DNA of 64,000 nucleotides from Phocoena phocoena (taxonomy: Eukaryota; Chordata; Mammalia; Artiodactyla; Phocoenidae): NCBI RefSeq assembly GCF_963924675.1, contig NC_089230.1:868001-932000 (forward strand), given 5' to 3'. The notes beneath the pieces were generated by a model. That model worked only from the letters and a program-made list of their open reading frames with translations, ran no database searches and was not told the DNA's origin. Of this stretch, positions 58,660 through 64,000 are shown in pieces. Numbering within the stretch: position 1 is the stretch's first letter; the number at the start of each line of letters is the position of its first letter. The position numbers and the translations under genes are program-made.

Positions 58660-60670
58660 GTGAGTTATAATTACATATAATAAATCTCACGTACCTAAAC
58701 TGTAAGATCTGATCGTCTGTGACATTTGTACAGCCATGAAGCCATCGTCACACGCACACAATATCCCTGACATATCCTTCTCCCCAGACTCCTCCTCCTG
58801 CCTCTTTGTAAACCCAACCTTCTCTACCCCTCCATCCACTTTCACCTCCCAAGACCACTGTTGACCTTCCTTCTGTCACTATTGATTAGTTGGCACGTCT
58901 AGAGTTTATGTAAATAGATTATGAACATTTTTGTCTGGATTTTTTTCACTCAACATGACTATACTGAGATTCATCCATGTTGTTACATATATTATTAATT
59001 CATTTATTTTTATGAATGAGTAGAATCCCACTAAATGGATATACCACCTCTTAACTTAACCACTCATCTGTTGATAGACATTGGGTTGTTTTCAGTTTGG
59101 GACTATTACCTACAGCTGTTATGAACATTCTTGTACAAGCCAAGTGGAAATTTGCTTTCATTTATCTTGAGTAAATACCCAGGCATGAAATGGTCAGATA
59201 CTGTGACAGGTGTATGTTTAACATTTGAAGAAATAGACAAACTCTATGCCAAACTGTTTTCCAAAGTGGGACTTTATCTTCCCAACAGTTGTGTATGAAA
59301 GTTCCAGTTCATTTCTTCCACACCTTGCCAATACTTGGTAGGGTCAAGCTTTTTAACTATTCTGATAGGTACATAGTAGAATCTTATTGAGATTTTAATT
59401 TCCATTGACCTGGTGACTGACAGAGCTGGGCATCTTTTCAACCATACTTAGGGGGAAGTATTCAATCTTTTATCATTAAGTATGTTGTTAGCTATAGATT
59501 TTTTAGATGCCCTTTATCAGGTTGAGGAAGTGTCCTTATATTCTTATTCCCCTCTTGTATTTCTATTTTCTTTCTGCCTGATAGACTTCTTTTAACATTT
59601 TGTATATTGCAGGTCCATTGGTGATTAATTCTTCCCGATTTTGTATGCCTGAAAAAGTTTTTGTTTTAGTTTTGTTTTTGAAAGATATTTTGTCTAGGTA
59701 TAGAAGTCTAGGCTGATATATATAATATAAATTAAATATATATATTTAATTTCAGTACTTTAAATATTGGACTCCATTTTCTTCTCAACTACATTGATTG
59801 TTTCTTATGAGAAATCTCCTGTCATTATTAGTTTTGTTCCTCAATATGTAATGTGTTGTTTTTCTTTGGCTCTATTTACATTTTTCTCTCTATCACTGAT
59901 TTAGACAATTTGGCTACTGTGTGCATTGGTGTAGTTTTCTTTCATTTTACTTGTGATTGGGGTTCATTGGGCTTCATCAATATGTGCCTTCTTATTCAAC
60001 ACATTGGGAAGTTTGGGGCATTATAATTGTTTTTCTCTCTTCCTTTGGGACTCCAATGACAAGTATGTGAGTCACTTCAGGTGCCTTATAAGTCACTGTG
60101 CTCTGTTAATTTTTCTAAATCCTTTGGTCTCTGTGTGTTTTCTTATGGATAGTAGCTTTGCTAGGACTTCAAGTTCACTAATCTCTTGTTTTTCCCCCCC
60201 AAATAAGCACACATGTATTTTCATCTCACACAGAGTTTTCATGTCTAAAAGTTCTATTTGGATGCATTTTATACCTTCATCGTATCTACTTAACTTTTTG
60301 AACATGTGGAATACAGTTATAAAAACAGTTTTACTGCCATTTTCTAACATCTGCATCAGTCCTGGGGCAGTTTTACTGGGTCGAACTTTCTTCTTATTGT
60401 AGGTTCTATTTGTTTTCATTATTGCGTATAATAATATGATTATATACCAGATGTGAAGTTTACTTTGTGGCATGCTGGATATCCCCATACATATATTCTC
60501 ATATTCTATTCTAGTTTGGGATTCAGTTAAGTTGCTTGAGGACAGTTGAATCTTCTCAGGCCCTGCTTGTAAGATTCATGAGGTGGGATGACAGCAGCAC
60601 TTAGCTTAAGGCTCCTTAAGGCCAGAGCCTCCTGATCATTGTACTCAACACACCACGAAACACAAAGAAA
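58660..60670 (-). mobile_element. Old L1 (L1M-type) with internal deletion
   Basis: 58660-59500 is reverse L1 3' UTR and ORF2 C terminus (CAGCCATGAAGCCATCGTCA, GATTCATCCATGTTGTTACA, CTCATCTGTTGATAGACATT). From about 59550 it is 5' L1 sequence (GAAAAAGTTTTTGTTTTAGT, GGGGTTCATTGGGCTTCATC, AAAAGTTCTATTTGGATGCA). The middle of ORF2 is missing. All frames are broken. Confidence 0.8.
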
Positions 60671-60754
60671 ACTATAACGACCTATCACCTCGTGCTCACA
60701 GTATATATATGCATCTATATGTATATATGCACACACATACCTGGTCACTGTAGA

Positions 60755-61240
60755 GTGACTATTATAAACAAACAACTAGAAAGTAACCAGTGTCAGTGAG
60801 GATGTGGAGAAATGGCCACCCTGTGCGCTCTTGGTGGGAATGTACAGTGGTGCAGACACTATATAAAACCAGGACGACAATTCCTTGGAACTAAACACAG
60901 AATTACCATATGATCCAGCAATTCGACTCAGTGTGGTTCTTTTAAGTCCCAGCCAGAGAGATTAGGTGAGAAAAAGAAATACAAGTCATCCAAACCCAAG
61001 AGGAAGAAGTAAAATTATCTCTGGAGATGACATGATCTTACATGTAAAAAACCCTAAAGACTCCACACACACACACAGCTGTTGAAACTAATAAATTCAG
61101 CATAGTTGCAGGATACAAAATCAACATACAAAAATCAGTTGTGTTTTTATACACCAAATAAATTACTTGAAAAAGAAATTAAGAAAACAGTCCCACATAC
61201 AATAGACTCAAAAATAAAAATAATAAAAATGAAATTGTGT
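60755..61240 (+). mobile_element. Old L1 ORF2 fragments (sense)
   Basis: 60760-60945 has GAGGATGTGGAGAAATGG, TTGGTGGGAATGTACAGTGG and ACCATATGATCCAGCAATTC (C-terminal region). 60965-61240 has GACATGATCTTACATGTAAA, ACTAATAAATTCAGCATAGT and AATTAAGAAAACAGTCCCAC (middle region). The two are out of order relative to an intact L1, so they are separate or rearranged fragments. Confidence 0.75.
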
Positions 61241-61974
61241 AGATAGGAATATGAGCACATTTTAAAGATTCCTAGAGATAGCTGTAGATATGTGTACTGG
61301 GTATTAGGAGAAGTACGAAGAAAACATTGAAATTTGAGTTAAATTGTATTATTGTCTTATGATGCTCTTATACCACAGGCTTGCTTTGGGGGTTGGAGAG
61401 TCCAAAACTGATTTTGTTTTACCCAATTTTACTTAGGTGTTGGATCACCAGCTTTACTTTTGAATTGACAATTTCAGTTTAAAATAGGTACATTACTGTA
61501 CTTCTAGATTCTTTTCACCACGCTAGGTGCTTTATCAAATTAATAGAATTTTAAATTAAATCAATGAATTAAGAACTTCTTATGTGGACTCTTTTTACTG
61601 CTCTTCTGAATGGGGAAAATAAAATATTTTATACAAATTTACAAGCAAAGAAAATTTCTATTTTTTCCCATTGTTCAATAGCTTCAAACATTGAAAGAAT
61701 GAAATTCATAGGATAAGAAACACTTTCAGATGTTTGAATTAAAAGCGTTTCATTTTATACTCTGCCTTGATAATTTCAGCTCACTTTTGATTCATCCTGT
61801 TCACTGAAGGGTCAGGATAGTCCCTGAGGGATAAATCCGTTGTCGGTGTGAGTACTGTTAGCTCATTACTAACCCACACCCCACGAGGAATTCCATCCAT
61901 CAGAGGAATCCTTTGGCTTTCTCTTCTTTCAGTTTTTAATTTTTGTCCATATAAGTTGCGATAGTTCATTTTTT
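61241..61974. other. Unassigned sequence
   Basis: Includes a minus-strand open segment (about 61780-61960) ending in GTGAGC, noted in the findings. Confidence 0.4.
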
Positions 61975-62475
61975 GTGCCATCTTGACTGGGCCATGGGGA
62001 GCCCAGACATTTGGCCAAGCTTTATTCTGTGAAGGCATTTTTGGATGTGATTAACATTTGAATCTGTAGACTAAGTAAAGCAGATTGCCCTCTCTAACGT
62101 GGGTAGGCCTTATCCAATCAGTTGAAGGCCTGAACAGAACAAAAATTCTGACCCTCCCTTGAATATGAGGGTACTCTCCTCTCCTGAATGTCTTTGAAGT
62201 GGGACATCGGCTTTTTCCTCCTTTTGGACTTGAGTGAAACATCGGCTCTTCCTGGGTGCCCTGACTGGAAATGCACCCTCAGTTGTCCTGGAACCAGGAC
62301 TCCAGACAAGGACTGGACTTAAAAGACCAGCTCTCCTGGGCCTCAAGCTTGATGACTGCAGATCGGGAACTTGTCAGCCTCCATAATGGTGTGAGTCAAT
62401 TCCTTACAATCAATCTTTCTGTATATATGTACCTCCTATTTGTTCTGTTTCTCTGGAGAGCCCTGACTAACGCAT
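61975..62475 (+). mobile_element. Old LTR-like interspersed repeat
   Basis: Landmarks are CTTGACTGGGCCATGGGGAG, GGATGTGATTAACATTTGAA, TATCCAATCAGTTGAAGGCC, CATAATGGTGTGAGTCAATT and, at the end, TCTCTGGAGAGCCCTGACTA. These match a mammal-wide repeat that I think is LTR-derived. Subfamily not named with confidence. Confidence 0.55.
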
Positions 62476-63344
62476 AACGTTTGCCAAATACTTTTTGAAA
62501 AGATGCAAAATTGAGTAGAAAATGAAGACCCTGACCCTTCTTATGAGGTCATGCAGCTTAGGACATCTTGCAAAATTTGGCCTTATCACGAACTTGCAAG
62601 GGCATTGAAAAGAAAGGAGATACTTCGAAACTCTTTTCTGTGATTGCACTTTGCAAAAGGTTAAAGTTGCTCAACACTGGGAGCCATATTTGCATCTGTG
62701 GTGCTCACTGGGATATTTTATGATCACCGGGATTCTTCTGCCCTTCCTGACTGAACTCTACAGTAACAACGCATGCACATGTGCACGCACCAAGCGAGCG
62801 GCGAGCACAACGCCGGTTGGCCTGGAAATCTTCCCATTTTGTCTCTTTGCTCAGATCCCTGCTCCCTAATTACAAAAACATTGTACAAATGTCATTCACG
62901 TGAATCTGTTTGTGGAGGCCCGTCGCCATGTGTGCATTCTCCCAGGACACAGTGCAGACTGGTTCGGCACAAGTCCTTTCCCCTGAAAGACATTGAGCAA
63001 AACCCTGAAGAAGTGAAGCAAATTCAGGGAAAACTCTGCAGAAACACCGTGTTGACACACGCCCTTCACTGACCCTGTGTGTAGATGGCCCGGGTGTCTG
63101 TGGTGGTCACGTCTGCTTGGGGCCCTGGTGCGGCTGGGAGACCCTGGTTTCCTGTGTATTGTGTATCAGTTTGGCCATCTTTAGGGTTTGAGAAAAAGAA
63201 AAGCACTGGTTGTCTGTATGGAGTTACTAGACATCAATGTGCGTGATAAGATCCTTATCAAAAGAAACTAAGTGGATACTTTGTCCTTGCCGCTCTACTG
63301 AGGGCGGGGGTTATTCTTCAGCATGAAGAACGGGGGACCTGACA
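62476..63344. other. Unassigned sequence
   Basis: Nothing recognised. Confidence 0.5.
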
Positions 63345-63863
63345 GGTGGATCTGGGGCAGCTTTTATTGGAGGCTCTGGGCAGAACAGAGACAGCTGCAC
63401 CACCTTCTGGAGGGTTCCTTGGCAGACGCCTTGGTGTCCCGTGTGGGACCAGTGACATTGCTCCCAGGCGGCCTTGGGTGGACCAGCTTCCGCCTCCCTG
63501 AGGGAGAGGATCCTCCTTACTGACGCCGGGTGTCCTGGTCCAGCCCAGGAAACGACCCCAGACTGTCTTCCGCTCCCTTTCCTTTCTCCCGCTATGCATT
63601 CCCTGCTTTATCACAGTCCAATTATGCCCCTGCTGACTGTCCCCCAGGATTTTGCTTGAACATTGGTTCCTGGTCAAGCAGCTTTCTGGTGCTGACTGTG
63701 GACTGATTTGGAGCCTGGGCTGCGAAAACGGTGTTGACGGCGTAGTTCTGAGGCAGAAGCAGCCCTCACATCGCTTTAGATTCCTCCAGATCCGCAGAAG
63801 CAGTGGCTGAGACTTGGCTTTCAGACTTGTAATCCTCCTCTCCACCAGGCTCAGCAAGGAATT
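63345..63863 (-). other. Candidate terminal exon with 3' UTR
   Basis: On the minus strand an acceptor (GGGCTACTTCCTACAG, just above 63863) is followed by a protein-like acidic frame: FLAEPGGEEDYKSESQVS, then ATASADLEESKAM and a TGA at 63766-63768. About 400 nt of UTR-like sequence follow, with an AATAAA signal at 63363-63368. A second frame stays open for the whole length (the 179-codon ORF 63318-63857) but is less protein-like. If real, the gene lies to the right of the window on the minus strand and ends here. The protein was not recognised. Confidence 0.35.
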
Positions 63864-64000
63864 CTGTAGGAAGTAGCCCTATGGAGCCTGTCAGCCCCTT
63901 CAGGCCTCAGCCTCACACCTACAATATTCCCAGGGACCAGCCTGGTCCAGGCACGTGGTATATATTGACTTTATACTGATTGACTTAGCAAAAGAAAAAA
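63864..64000. other. End of window, possible intron
   Basis: Would be intron 3' sequence if the exon at 63345-63863 is real. No other feature. Confidence 0.3.

Overview
The window reads as mammalian nuclear DNA, most likely from a whale or dolphin. The main evidence is four tRNA-derived SINEs of the cetacean/hippo CHR type (two subtypes) and a 5'-complete L1 whose long GC-rich 5' UTR matches, from memory, the cetacean/cetartiodactyl L1 lineage. No ruminant BovB or Bov-A repeats were seen. There are no bacterial-style genes, CRISPR arrays, tRNA or rRNA genes, and no complete protein-coding gene. The short ORFs scattered over both strands are what intergenic or intronic mammalian DNA gives by chance.

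Layout. 1-9.9 kb is mostly unique sequence with two MIRs, an old L1 piece and a probable endogenous-retrovirus pol remnant. 9.9-14.2 kb is a single minus-strand L1 with intact ends and target-site duplications but a large internal ORF2 deletion. It is followed at 14.7-15.3 kb by a 0.6 kb pure CT/GA tract. 17.8-21.1 kb holds an L1 3' end, an old L1, a SINE and an old hAT-type element. 25-26.3 kb holds a SINE and an RPL23A processed pseudogene split by another SINE. 26.6-28.2 kb holds old L1 pieces and a 38-bp tandem repeat. 29.6 kb has an L1 inserted by twin priming.

31.3-35.3 kb is a nested stack: an old antisense L1 was hit by a VTA1 retrocopy, then an L1 3' end and a young SINE. 36.7-48.1 kb has further L1 ends, MIRs and an MLT1-type LTR. 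55.1-56.3 kb is an L1 interrupted by a solo ERV1-type LTR. 57-61.2 kb is mostly L1, and 62 kb has an old LTR-like repeat.

The strongest leads for real, undescribed function are five exon-like segments in otherwise unique sequence: 4202-4364 (-), 40021-40097 (+), 40815-40902 (+), 44177-44310 (+, terminal) and 63345-63863 (-, terminal). Each has good splice or polyadenylation signals, and several have protein-like frames. None could be tied to a known gene by eye, so they remain inference. Repeat names are from memory of consensus sequences; the exact subfamily needs a repeat search. I saw no convincing sign of a novel molecular system beyond these.
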